In this document: positions 25,179 through 33,325 of the stretch, in pieces
Layout of the letters: each line of letters starts with the position of its first letter
Numbering within the stretch: position 1 is the first letter of the stretch
Source: Corallococcus sp. EGB
GTDB lineage: Bacteria > Myxococcota > Myxococcia > Myxococcales > Myxococcaceae
Direction of reading: 5' to 3'
NCBI RefSeq assembly: GCF_019968905.1
Contig: NZ_CP079946.1
Coordinates: forward strand, 2,914,001 to 2,978,000
Length of the DNA stretch: 64,000 bases
Notes under the pieces: generated by a model
Database searches by the model: none
Seen by the model: only the letters and a program-made list of their open reading frames with translations
What the model was told of the DNA's origin: nothing
Program-made: the position numbers and the translations under genes

Positions 25179-25541
25179 GTGACGAAGGAGGAGCTGCTCC
25201 AGCAAGTTGAGAAGCTCGGGCACGAGTTCGAGGCGCGGGGCATGACCGCGCACGTCCGCTCGCTGCGCCTCTACTGGCTCGCGCTCAAGCACGACCTGGT
25301 GGAGCCGGACCTGAGCCTCCAGGTCCACGCCACCGCGGACTGGGTGGTGGACTGGTTCAAGTTGCTCCGCCTCCCGCCGCACGAGCACGCCCTCACCGTC
25401 CGACGGCACGGCGAAGGCTGCGGACGCTGCCTCCCGGGATACGGGACGAGCCGGACCCTCACCGTGTTCCCGGACGGCTACCGCATGACGTGCGACGCAT
25501 GCCGCAGTGAGTGGTTGGTGCTGGAGCCCCGGAAGCGGTGA
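25179..25541 (+). CDS. Zinc-ribbon phage protein
   Basis: This is a 120-aa protein (GTG 25179). It has a helical N-terminus (TKEELLQQVEKLGHEFEARG) and two Cys pairs (CGRC and CDAC, about 35 residues apart) that could form a zinc ribbon, separated by beta strands (TLTVFPDGYRMT). It lies 51 bp after the methyltransferase in the same direction, likely co-transcribed. No function known. Confidence 0.65.
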   Translation: MTKEELLQQVEKLGHEFEARGMTAHVRSLRLYWLALKHDLVEPDLSLQVHATADWVVDWFKLLRLPPHEHALTVRRHGEGCGRCLPGYGTSRTLTVFPDGYRMTCDACRSEWLVLEPRKR

Positions 25542-25548
25542 GCCCCCG

Positions 25549-25764
25549 TCACGGATAGGCCGCGAGCTGCTCCACCAGGTCCAGCGCCTGGCGCGCGCCG
25601 AGCACCTGCATGGTCAGGTGCTCGGCCGCGCGGTACTCCATTCGCGCCCGGGCCAGCCGCATCCGCGCCCGTGGACTGCCGTCCGATTCCCACTGCGCTC
25701 GCTGCAACTCCTTCTCAGCCTCCCCCAGGCGCTGCGCCAGCGCCTCCCGCTCCGCTATCGTCAT
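25549..25764 (-). CDS. Small helical phage protein (coiled coil)
   Basis: This 71-aa protein from ATG 25764 is almost entirely helical and charged (AEREALAQRLGEAEKELQRA). It ends 8 bp from the convergent zinc-ribbon gene. Unknown function. About 220 bp without a gene lies upstream. Confidence 0.58.
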   Translation of the reverse strand: MTIAEREALAQRLGEAEKELQRAQWESDGSPRARMRLARARMEYRAAEHLTMQVLGARQALDLVEQLAAYP

Positions 25765-25987
25765 GGCGGGGGCAGAGAGCAGGAGACGTGCCGCCCGCGA
25801 GGAGACTGCGTGCGCCCGAACCGACATCACCTGGCCGCACGTCACCGTCCGTGCCCGCGTACTCACGTCCGTGCGAGCGCACCGTGCTGCGGACGCGCGG
25901 AGGCGGTTGCGTGCGACTGCCGCCAAGCCTGGGCATGTGACGACCACGGCGAAACGCCCCCGCCTCACCTGGATGACTGAGGTGCTC

Positions 25988-26185
25988 CTACCAGTCCTCC
26001 GGTGGCGGCTCACGCACGTCCACGGGCGCCTCGCGGTTGGCCTCCCGGAGCGCGTCATCCACCAGGTGGGCCACGCGCTCCGCGTTGGCCGGGAGCTGCC
26101 CGCCGGACTCCATCGCCTCTGCGTGCAGGCTCGCTGCGGCCGCGGTCAGGTACTGCCGTACGACGGGCATCCGGGACAGGGGCAT
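25988..26185 (-). CDS. Small helical phage protein
   Basis: This is a 65-aa protein from ATG 26185 (ATG 26170 possible). It has a helical sequence (VVRQYLTAAAASLHAEAMES; RVAHLVDDALREANREAP) and no recognised family. It belongs to the end of the leftward operon that begins at 29173. Confidence 0.55.
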   Translation of the reverse strand: MPLSRMPVVRQYLTAAAASLHAEAMESGGQLPANAERVAHLVDDALREANREAPVDVREPPPEDW

Positions 26186-26246
26186 GGCCACCTCCGCCGC
26201 GGAAGGTGGCCATGCGCACGCGGGGCCGCAACGACAAGGGCCGCGC

Positions 26247-27083
26247 CTACGACTCCGGCCGCACCCAGCGCCAAGCGGCGTACTGCGAGACGTAGATCCA
26301 CCGGGTGAGGGACATGCCGGGCCCGTGGCGCTGGCGCTTGAGATGCCCGCGCACCTGGCGCGCCACCGCGTCGCGCTCGGCAGGGCCTGCCCCAGGTAGG
26401 GACTCCAGCGGGGGCGCCACGGCGCCGTCCAGGTAGACGTTGCGCACCGGCAGGCCCGCGCGGGCGTCACGCTGGCGGCCCTCCCCGATGCGAAGGGGCG
26501 TGCCCTCCGCCTCCGCCAGCAGCCCGAAGACGACCGCGTAGCGCGCGGCCTCCCGCGCCCAAGCGGCATGCCCGAACGCGTGGCCCTCGTCGATGAGGGG
26601 AGAGCGCTCCTGGTGGGTGCCCTCGTCCAGGTCCTCTCCCGTCCATCGAGGCCGCCAGGGCGCGAAGGCGGCAGCCCCGTTGCCCAGCAGTCCCAGCAGG
26701 TACGAGGTGCCGTCCAGCGAGTACCCGGCCAACGCGAACGTGTCGCCGAAGAGCCGGTCCCCCTCGTCCGGGTGCCGTGCCTCGAGCAGCCAGGGCTGGC
26801 GCAGCAGCGCCGGGGGCGCGTCGGGGAGGGAGTGCAGGTCCGTCAATGAGGCATGGCGGGCCGCCGCGCCACGCAGCTGGTGCACGGCGAGCTGGCGCCG
26901 TCCCAGCAGTCCCAGCATCGCGACGTCGATGAGGATGGGCGCGTCCTCCACCATCCTCCGGCTCCAGGTGCTGGCCGCCAGCTCGGCGGCGACCGACTGG
27001 AGGTCATCCGCGGGGCGAGAGGGCACCCTGTCCAGGTGGGGTGCCACCTTGGCGAGGAGGTCCGAAATCATCGTCAGTCGCAT
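26247..27083 (-). CDS. Phage protein of unknown function
   Basis: This is a 278-aa protein (ATG 27083; GTG 27089 possible), overlapping the end of the preceding gene. It is globular, with a Trp-rich C-terminus (MSLTRWIYVSQYAAWRWVRP). Recognisable stretches such as GDTFALAGYSLDGTSYLLGL suggest an enzyme-like or structural core, but no family can be named. It is co-directional with its neighbours. Confidence 0.65.
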   Translation of the reverse strand: MRLTMISDLLAKVAPHLDRVPSRPADDLQSVAAELAASTWSRRMVEDAPILIDVAMLGLLGRRQLAVHQLRGAAARHASLTDLHSLPDAPPALLRQPWLLEARHPDEGDRLFGDTFALAGYSLDGTSYLLGLLGNGAAAFAPWRPRWTGEDLDEGTHQERSPLIDEGHAFGHAAWAREAARYAVVFGLLAEAEGTPLRIGEGRQRDARAGLPVRNVYLDGAVAPPLESLPGAGPAERDAVARQVRGHLKRQRHGPGMSLTRWIYVSQYAAWRWVRPES

Positions 27084-27901
27084 GTCCACTCCAAATCCAT
27101 GTGCAGCGAGGTGTCCTCAGCTAACGGGGCTTTGGCCGCGCGGTGCTTGCGGTAGGCCTCGCCCAGCACGCCCAATTCCGGGTCCGCGCGGACCGTCTCG
27201 TCCAGCCAGTAGCGGCTGGTGGAGTGCGCACGCAGGTGCCCGTGCAGCCAGCCAGCCACCAGCGGCAGCTGCTCCTCGACGGTGGCGCGCGGCAGCTTGC
27301 CCGCGCGCTCCAGCAAGCGGCCCAGGAAGTCGTGGACGGCCCGGGCGCGTACCACCCGCGCGTATGCCAGCTGCTTGTCGCTGGCGGCCTGGAGGGGTGG
27401 CACGTCCAGTCCCTCCAGCGTGAGCGCCACGAGGGGTACGGAGACGCGGACGCTGCCGGCCTCCAGCGCGTCCGCCAGTGCCTCGCCGCGCCGCGACGCC
27501 TCCGCGGCTCGCGCGGCCCGGGCCTCGGTGATGCCCAGGCGGGCCTCCAGGGCCTGGAGTGTGGCACCCACCGTGCGCGGCTCCTCCTCGTCTACGCCGA
27601 GGACGGTGGCGCGGAGGGCCCCGTCCACCTCCGTCACCTCGACGTAGGCGTTCCGGGCCCGCCGAGCGCTCGCGACGCTGCGCACGCGGTACAGGCCGGG
27701 CGCCGCCACCTGCACCGTGGCCGTGCCGTTGCCCTGGCGGTTGAGGTCCGCCTCCTCCCGCAGCCACCGCACGTGCCACTCAGCGCCCGCGGGCTGGAGC
27801 TCGGCGACGCCGCCCCGGCGCTGGTGGACGGACACCTCCACCTTCAGTGCCCGCTCGCCGTCGTCCTCCTGCTCCACCTCGTGCGTCAGCCTCATCCGCA
27901 T
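27074..27901 (-). CDS. Phage protein with beta N-terminus and helical C-terminus
   Basis: This 275-aa protein starts at ATG 27901 after GGAGGAGTGCCCC, a good ribosome site. The first 100 residues are beta-rich (LKVEVSVHQRRGGVAEL; ATVQVAAPGLYRVRSV) and the rest helical. No family recognised. It overlaps the following gene by 10 bp, and its start lies inside the 3' part of the upstream gene. Confidence 0.65.
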   Translation of the reverse strand: MRMRLTHEVEQEDDGERALKVEVSVHQRRGGVAELQPAGAEWHVRWLREEADLNRQGNGTATVQVAAPGLYRVRSVASARRARNAYVEVTEVDGALRATVLGVDEEEPRTVGATLQALEARLGITEARAARAAEASRRGEALADALEAGSVRVSVPLVALTLEGLDVPPLQAASDKQLAYARVVRARAVHDFLGRLLERAGKLPRATVEEQLPLVAGWLHGHLRAHSTSRYWLDETVRADPELGVLGEAYRKHRAAKAPLAEDTSLHMDLEWTCD

Positions 27902-28220
27902 GGGGCACTCCTCCGTCCGCAGTAGGTGCTGAGGGGGCGGGCGGGGGCAATCCCCCGTCCGGGGGAGACGTTAGCCGTGGACGCGGCGGCCGCAGGCCCA
28001 GGGACTCCACGGCCACGCTGACGCCCCAGCGGATGGCACCCGCGGAGGTGGCTTCGTGCATGGGGTTGGGCTGAGGGTGGGCCACCAGGTGCGCAAGGAG
28101 GAGGCCTACGTCCTCGGCCTCCTCCTTGCCCAGTGGGACGGGCAGCTTCGCCACGACGCTGCCCTTGGGCGCGCGGCGCTGCGCCGGGGGCGTCAGCGAT
28201 TTGTCGTGGTGACGTGCCAC
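27780..28220 (-). CDS. Small phage protein with low-complexity tail
   Basis: It begins at GTG 28220, which shares its G with the TAG of the upstream gene (TAGTG), so translation is likely. The N-terminal 75 residues look protein-like (VVAKLPVPLGKEEAEDVGLL; AIRWGVSVAVESLGL). After that the sequence becomes Pro/Gly/Arg low complexity and overlaps the next gene by 122 bp in another frame. The real stop could differ if there is a frameshift, so only the first half is trusted. Confidence 0.5.
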   Translation of the reverse strand: MARHHDKSLTPPAQRRAPKGSVVAKLPVPLGKEEAEDVGLLLAHLVAHPQPNPMHEATSAGAIRWGVSVAVESLGLRPPRPRLTSPPDGGLPPPAPSAPTADGGVPHADEADARGGAGGRRRAGTEGGGVRPPAPGRRRRAPARGR

Positions 28221-28753
28221 TACTTCTTCTCGTCCGGCGACGAGGGGCGCGGCCTGACGCGAAAGTGGACGCTCTCCGCCTCCTCAATCTCGGCGTCGTT
28301 CTCGCGTCGCTCGGTGCAATAGACGGTCGGGTCGCGCCGCCACGAGAGGATGTTTCCGACGCCTCCACTCACATCCAGCCATTCCCCCATATTCTTCTCA
28401 CTCAGTGCGTCCAAGGCCCATTGGCGTTCCAAATCGGTGGGCAGCGCCGCGATTCGCAGCATCTGAGGCGTTGCGTACCGGTGAGGGTCACGTGAGGCGT
28501 CCACGCCCTTTCCATCGTCCAGGAGAGTCACCGGCTCGCACATCCACTCGTCGTTGGCGAGGGGATGGGTGTGAGGCCCCGGCACGCGGGCCCACGCCTG
28601 CTGGCCCGGCGCAGGTGCCACGCGTGCGTGGATAGCCCTCACTGTCTCCGGGTGGACACGCCCAGTCCGCGGCAACCACCCCTCTGGCACCCACCACAGT
28701 GGTTGACCCTTTGGATCCCACTCCCTACCGTCCAACTCGCTTCTCACGCGCAT
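28220..28753 (-). CDS. Phage protein of unknown function
   Basis: This is a 177-aa protein. ATG 28753 is preceded by GAGGGGAGGACGT, an unusually strong ribosome site, so it is preferred over GTG 28768. The sequence is Trp- and Pro-rich (GQPLWWVPEGWLPRTGRVHP) with a charged end (RPRPSSPDEKK). No family known. It is coupled to the next gene by a TAGTG overlap. Confidence 0.65.
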   Translation of the reverse strand: MRVRSELDGREWDPKGQPLWWVPEGWLPRTGRVHPETVRAIHARVAPAPGQQAWARVPGPHTHPLANDEWMCEPVTLLDDGKGVDASRDPHRYATPQMLRIAALPTDLERQWALDALSEKNMGEWLDVSGGVGNILSWRRDPTVYCTERRENDAEIEEAESVHFRVRPRPSSPDEKK

Positions 28754-28843
28754 ACGTCCTCCCCTCACAGCATGACCACGTGGCCCCAGCGCGTGGGGCC
28801 GCGTCCGTCAGGCCGCCAGCGGCTTGTGTCCGCGGCGCCATGG

Positions 28844-29173
28844 TCAGCGGTACGGGTTGTAGCCCTCACCACCCTCGTTGAAGAGGCGGTCGTACCGACG
28901 AGCCTTGGAGTAGTCCCCGCGCGAGGAGCGGGCAGGAGCGGGCTTGGGCTCCACGTAGACGGGCACGGCCGCCAGCTCGGCCATGAGTGCGTCCACCTGC
29001 TCCACGGTGGGGCTGTAGGACAGGCCACGGACGCTACGGCGGGGGCCGAAGCGCACCTCAAGGCCGTGGCTGCCGCGCCCCACGGAAACTTCGAGGTCGG
29101 CACGGCCCAAGGCCGCGACGCGGGACTCCACGTACTGCTGGCTGTTGGTCGAGTCGAGGACGATGGCGGTCAT
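28844..29173 (-). CDS. First gene of leftward phage operon, unknown
   Basis: This 109-aa protein starts at ATG 29173 after GGAGACACGC. It has a beta/alpha pattern (DLEVSVGRGSHGLEVRFG; TVEQVDALMAELAAVPVYVE) and a charged tail ending EGYNPYR. No family recognised. It is directly downstream of a cluster of palindromes (29209-29252), so it is probably a regulated first gene. Confidence 0.65.
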   Translation of the reverse strand: MTAIVLDSTNSQQYVESRVAALGRADLEVSVGRGSHGLEVRFGPRRSVRGLSYSPTVEQVDALMAELAAVPVYVEPKPAPARSSRGDYSKARRYDRLFNEGGEGYNPYR

Positions 29174-29208
29174 GCGTGTCTCCTGGGCGGCTCCATGCCA
29201 CGAACAAT

Positions 29209-29252
29209 GGAATAGATATTCCCTATTCCCCGTGCCGTCAAGGGAATAGGGA
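29209..29252. promoter_or_regulatory. Operator-like palindrome cluster (GGAATA half-sites)
   Basis: The palindrome GGAATAGATATTCC (29209-29222) overlaps an 11-bp inverted repeat TCCCTATTCCC / GGGAATAGGGA (29220-29230 and 29242-29252). Four GGAATA-type half-sites fall within 44 bp, just upstream of the operon starting at 29173, which fits repressor binding. The larger repeat could also serve as the terminator of the gene ending at 29271. Confidence 0.6.
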
Positions 29253-29270
29253 GTCCTTATCTCGGTCCCG

Positions 29271-29981
29271 CTACAGCGGCAGCAGGTCCGCCTGCAGCGC
29301 GACGCCCGCGGTGACGTGGGTGCCCGTCAGGCCCGGCACCGACGTGCCTCCGGCGGGCACGTGCGTCAGCGTCAGGCCCGCCGTCACCCGCTGCACCGTG
29401 ACGGAGGCGCCCAGGGACAGGCCCAGCCAGGTGCCGCTGGCGTCCCCGGTGCGGCGGCGCAGCACGGGCCCGGCCTCCAGCGTCCCCAGCACCAGCTGCG
29501 TGGGCGTGTGCACCTGCCACCAGTGCGCGGCCACGCCCGCGTCCGCGCGCAGCGACGTCCAGGAGGCGCCGGATGCGGAGTCGAGGGACGCGCCCGCCGC
29601 GAGGTAGCCGCCCACCGTCAGCGGCAGCGCGCCGCGCTCGCCCAGCCGGTGGAGGCGCGCGGCCGCGCTCACGCCCAGGCGTCCACCGGGACGCAGCAGC
29701 AGCCCGCCGGCCGCGTCCTGTCCGTCCGCCGCGACGCTGGGCGCCAGGTGCGCGAGGACGTGGAGGGCGCCGCGCTCGCTCCAGCGGCTGTACCCGACGC
29801 CCAGGGCCAGGGGGCGCGGGTTGCCCCCGGGTGCGGCCGGGTTGAGGACGCCCTGCGCGGTGGCGGTGGCGGTGAGCGAGCTCCACACCGGGAAGGCGGC
29901 ACCGCCGGCGGATGCTTCCTCCTGGGCGAGGGCGGTGGTGGACAGGACGAGGGACAGCAGGATGGCGGAGTGGTTCAACAC
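29271..29981 (-). CDS. Exported beta-barrel-like protein
   Basis: This is a 236-aa protein from GTG 29981 (GAGG upstream). It has a signal peptide (AILLSLVLSTTALAQ). The mature part consists of alternating strands throughout (LALGVGYSRWSERGALHVLA; LGLSLGASVTVQRVTAGL). The strand pattern suggests an outer-membrane barrel. A prophage-encoded outer-membrane protein could change phage receptors, but there is no direct evidence. It lies 90 bp downstream of the next early gene. Confidence 0.65.
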   Translation of the reverse strand: MLNHSAILLSLVLSTTALAQEEASAGGAAFPVWSSLTATATAQGVLNPAAPGGNPRPLALGVGYSRWSERGALHVLAHLAPSVAADGQDAAGGLLLRPGGRLGVSAAARLHRLGERGALPLTVGGYLAAGASLDSASGASWTSLRADAGVAAHWWQVHTPTQLVLGTLEAGPVLRRRTGDASGTWLGLSLGASVTVQRVTAGLTLTHVPAGGTSVPGLTGTHVTAGVALQADLLPL

Positions 29982-30070
29982 GGGGACCTCGGGGAGCGGG
30001 CGCGCGGGTAGAGCCCTGCCGTCCGGCGCCCGGGCCGGCAGGTGGTGAAAGGGGTGAGGTGGTGGGGCGG

Positions 30071-30496
30071 CTACCGGCCGTCGCGGCTGAAGAGCAGCCA
30101 GCGCAGGCGCCAAACCGAGTGGAGCGCGATGTTGTAGAGCCCGCTCAGGTGCTCCCGGACGTACAGTTCGGCATCCGGTACGAAGCGGCTCGCGTGTTCC
30201 TCCAGCGCCTGCCGGAGGTAGACGGCGAGGTCGAGCGCCTCCTGGTAGGCGTCCACCGGCGCATCGCGGCCGTTGCCCGCCTGGAGGGGCACGCCGTACC
30301 GCTTGCGTCCCTGCGCATCCCGCGCCCTCGCGTCGGCACGCACGAGCGCCATGAGGTCCCGCGTGGACCACGGGAATGGAGCCTTCAACGTGCTGAGGGG
30401 CGCCTCGTCGCGCTCCAAGTCCTGCACCACGAGGTCCCAGACGGCGGGCTTGTCGTTGGCCGCCGGGGGCGGCTGGGGCTGGAAGTGATCACCCAC
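30071..30496 (-). CDS. Phage protein, NTP-pyrophosphohydrolase-like helical protein
   Basis: This is a 141-aa protein from GTG 30496, overlapping the upstream gene by 8 bp. The stretch RYGVPLQAGNGRDAPVDAYQ followed by EALDLAVYLRQALEE resembles phage MazG-like all-alpha NTP-PPase proteins (Glu/Asp-rich metal-binding helices). The upstream gene also carries a MazG domain, so nucleotide-pool cleaning is a consistent theme. The assignment is tentative. Confidence 0.55.
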   Translation of the reverse strand: MGDHFQPQPPPAANDKPAVWDLVVQDLERDEAPLSTLKAPFPWSTRDLMALVRADARARDAQGRKRYGVPLQAGNGRDAPVDAYQEALDLAVYLRQALEEHASRFVPDAELYVREHLSGLYNIALHSVWRLRWLLFSRDGR

Positions 30497-32819
30497 GGGG
30501 CACCTCCTCCCCGGGCAGCGGGAGGTCGCGGAGCAAGCCCTCCAACTCGCGGTAGCCATTGGTTTCGGCGAGGTCGGCGATGTCTCCAGACGCTTGCGCC
30601 TCACGGGCCGCCCGCTCGCGCATGTCCGTCGCCCCGAGGCGCGCGGCGTCCAGGACCGCCCTCGCCATCGCCGACCCGGCCAGGTCCTGTAGGCCGGCCA
30701 CGCCCTGCCACACGTCCACGAGGTTGTTGTGTACGAGGGCGACGCGCTGGTGGGCGGGCTCCGGCAGGTCGTGCCGGTCCAGCACGTCCGCGAGCGCCGC
30801 CTTGCAGGCCTGGGCCATGAGCACGACGTCCTGGTAGCCGAGGGCGTCCGGCGGCTTGCGCATCCCCAGCGCGCCCTGGACGCGGGCTGCCTGCCGGTTG
30901 GTGAGCAGCTTCACCGCCTCGTGCCCTTCGTCACCGTCTGGCACCGGCAACTCCGGGTAGACGGCGCGGAGGACGGCCACGGCCGCGCCCTGCTCAGGCG
31001 TGGTGACGCGGAGCGCACTCCACACGCGCACCACGGCACGGCGGACGCTCTCCGGCACGTAGGGGCTGCCGCACGCGTCACACCGGGCCCGGCACCACTC
31101 GCACTGGCCCTCGCCCGCGCAGGTGCAGCGGCCGGAGGGGTGCAGCATCGCGTCCACCTCGGAGGCCACGAGACGCCCGGTGGGTGTCAGCTCGTGGCCC
31201 AGCTTCGCGAGGCTGGAGTCGATGCGCTCGGGCAGGCTGGGGCGGCCCTCCTGCGCGCGCCGGAGGACGCGAGCCACGTTCGCCGAAACCCAGCCCTCGG
31301 GCTTGATGACCTTGCCGTCGGCGCGGCGGAGCACCTTTCCGTCCGGCCCGCGCTTCCGGAGGTTCGCCGGGTGAATCTCCTCGTCGATGGCGGCGAACAC
31401 CGGCAGGCCGAACTGTACCGCGCGCCCGCTCACCACGTACTGCAGGTCGGCGAGCTCGTGGAGCATCTGGACCAGGTCCGGTCCGGGGCCGTCTGTGTCT
31501 TCTTCGATGACGACGTCGGCCACGTCCAGCACCAGGGCGTCCAGCAGCACGCGCACCCCGGCTCCGCGGAGGAACTCGAACGCTTCCTCGAGGATGAGCT
31601 TCCCAGCGAGCACGCGCTCCTCGACGGTGCCGACGTCCGGACCGTGGCGCACCGGGAGTCCCATCGCCTCGTGGAACTCCGTCACCCGGGACACGTAGGG
31701 GTCGGCCTCCGGCAGTTGCTCCAGCACCGGCGGCACCGCAGGGCGGACGTCGAGCGCGGAGAGCATCCGGTGCGGCTGCGCAGGCGCGCCCTCCTGGCGC
31801 TCTGGCGCGGGCGTCGTCTCGGCGGGCGGGGTGGCGCTCACGCGTGGCGTCTTGCATCCACGCCGACTTCCATCGCACTGCGATAGACGACGGCCACACG
31901 CGCAGAAGGGCTCCAGCCACGTGACGTCTTCGGGCGTCGTCTCGGCGTCCGCAGCCATCTCCGCGTCCGCCTTCGTTGACTGCTCCGCACTGTAGGCCGC
32001 CTGGGCCTCGCACAGGACACACGGATTCGTCGGGCCCGGATGGCGCTGTTCGCACTTCGGGCACAGCACAAGCGTCGTCTCGGCGGGCGGGGCGGAGAGG
32101 GCGGCGAGCACGGACTCCAGCGCGTCCTTCGTGCCCGCCATGTAGAGGTTGGTCCTGCCCAGCCGCTCGGCTCCAGCCTCCTGCTCCTTCAACCCACGCT
32201 TCACCATCTCGCGCACCGCCTCCACCTGCGCGCGGAGGGCGTCGCGCTCGGACACCAGCTCTTCAATCCGCTGGAGCTGATCACGGCCGTGGTCCTCCAA
32301 CTCCTCCACCCTCGCTTGGAGGGTAGACACCTCGCGCGTCAGCTCCACCTCCCGGCCTTCGGACGCAGCACACCGCGCTTCCAGGCGGAGGATGCGGCCC
32401 GTGAGCGACAGTTCGGACCTCGGATTGCCCGGTGTGTCGTGCGTCGAGACCTTGGCGTTCGTAAGCGCTCGGTGCGCGTCCTTCAGTGCCTGCTCCAGCC
32501 CCGGCGCCTTCGCCCCTTCCAGCGCGGCGGTCAGCATCAGCGACAGCGACATCTGCCAGTCGGGCGCCCGTATGTCCTTCGTCCCGTTAATCGCCAGGGT
32601 CAGCTTGCGATAAGCCAGCCTGACATCCTCGGTCGTGTACGTCGGCATGCCCGAAGACGGCTCAGCCGACGGCAGGGCGGACGTCAGCGGCGCGAGCCAG
32701 GCCCATGCCTGCGCCAGCGCGGCCCGGACCTGAGCCTCATCGGCGGGAAACTCGCCTAGGGCGATGCGACGGACCTCCTCCAGCTCCTTCGGCATGCCGC
32801 TGACGTCCGCTGTCTTCAT
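30489..32819 (-). CDS. Large phage protein with internal MazG-type pyrophosphohydrolase domain
   Basis: This is a 776-aa protein from ATG 32819, overlapping the upstream stop (ATGA). The order is: a helical N-terminus; a coiled coil (about 150-235); two Cys clusters (CPKCEQRHPGPTNPCVLC; CACGRRLSQC); a MazG/HisE-like domain (FHEAMGLPVRHGPD, VLAGKLILEEAFEFLRG, LHELADLQYVVSG, HPANLRKRGPDGKVL); another Cys cluster (CTCAGEGQCEWCRARCDACG); and a helical C-terminus. MazG domains hydrolyse (d)NTPs to monophosphates. The enzyme domain is normally a stand-alone protein of about 150 aa; its embedding here is unusual. Confidence 0.78.
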   Translation of the reverse strand: MKTADVSGMPKELEEVRRIALGEFPADEAQVRAALAQAWAWLAPLTSALPSAEPSSGMPTYTTEDVRLAYRKLTLAINGTKDIRAPDWQMSLSLMLTAALEGAKAPGLEQALKDAHRALTNAKVSTHDTPGNPRSELSLTGRILRLEARCAASEGREVELTREVSTLQARVEELEDHGRDQLQRIEELVSERDALRAQVEAVREMVKRGLKEQEAGAERLGRTNLYMAGTKDALESVLAALSAPPAETTLVLCPKCEQRHPGPTNPCVLCEAQAAYSAEQSTKADAEMAADAETTPEDVTWLEPFCACGRRLSQCDGSRRGCKTPRVSATPPAETTPAPERQEGAPAQPHRMLSALDVRPAVPPVLEQLPEADPYVSRVTEFHEAMGLPVRHGPDVGTVEERVLAGKLILEEAFEFLRGAGVRVLLDALVLDVADVVIEEDTDGPGPDLVQMLHELADLQYVVSGRAVQFGLPVFAAIDEEIHPANLRKRGPDGKVLRRADGKVIKPEGWVSANVARVLRRAQEGRPSLPERIDSSLAKLGHELTPTGRLVASEVDAMLHPSGRCTCAGEGQCEWCRARCDACGSPYVPESVRRAVVRVWSALRVTTPEQGAAVAVLRAVYPELPVPDGDEGHEAVKLLTNRQAARVQGALGMRKPPDALGYQDVVLMAQACKAALADVLDRHDLPEPAHQRVALVHNNLVDVWQGVAGLQDLAGSAMARAVLDAARLGATDMRERAAREAQASGDIADLAETNGYRELEGLLRDLPLPGEEVPRG

Positions 32820-33217
32820 CGGGTGGTCGCCTCCGCCAGCGCCTTCGAGGCGGCGCGCCCGCGCGCCAGATGGACGTCCTCGACGCTGTTGGGGGCGGCG
32901 TTGTCCGCCCACGCAGCCGGAAGGCGGTTCGTCTTCTTCAGCATGCGGAGCTTCTGGTAGTGCGCGGCGCAGTAGCCCTTCGTCCGGCTGGGCTTGCCGC
33001 AGCCCTTGATGGCACACACGCGCGCGCCGCCGGCCTTGACCACCTTCGCCTTGCCGAACTTCGTCGCCCTGGCCGCGCTCGCAGGGGCCACCTTCGTCGG
33101 AAGCGGGGGCGTCACCACTCCGCCCAGCTTCGCCACGGTGTCACGCAGCATCCGCGCGACGTCCTCCAGCCGGTCCGCCAGCTCCAGCAGGCCGCCACTG
33201 CTCTTCGTCTTCGTCAC
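32816..33217 (-). CDS. Small basic protein with Cys/His zinc motif
   Basis: This is a 133-aa protein (GTG 33217). It has an amphipathic helix at the start (LLELADRLEDVARMLRDTV), a Lys/Ala-rich linker, then CAIKGCGKPSRTKGYCAAHY. This C-x4-C-x8-C-x3-H-type zinc motif is seen in many myxobacterial and phage proteins and suggests nucleic-acid binding. It is coupled to the MazG-containing gene by ATGA. Confidence 0.68.
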   Translation of the reverse strand: MTKTKSSGGLLELADRLEDVARMLRDTVAKLGGVVTPPLPTKVAPASAARATKFGKAKVVKAGGARVCAIKGCGKPSRTKGYCAAHYQKLRMLKKTNRLPAAWADNAAPNSVEDVHLARGRAASKALAEATTR

Positions 33218-33325
33218 GTCCGTCTCGTTTCGTTGTTGGGGTTGAGCGCGCCACCGTGGCGGCGCGCGGAGAAGAGGCGGGCAGCGCGTGTCGTGCTGCC
33301 CGCGGTGCGACTCAACGGTGCTGCG

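Noticed and set aside
27892-28368. Alternative minus-strand frame of 158 codons
   Set aside because: Arg/Pro-rich shadow; the overlapping gene from GTG 28220 has translational coupling and better protein-like sequence.
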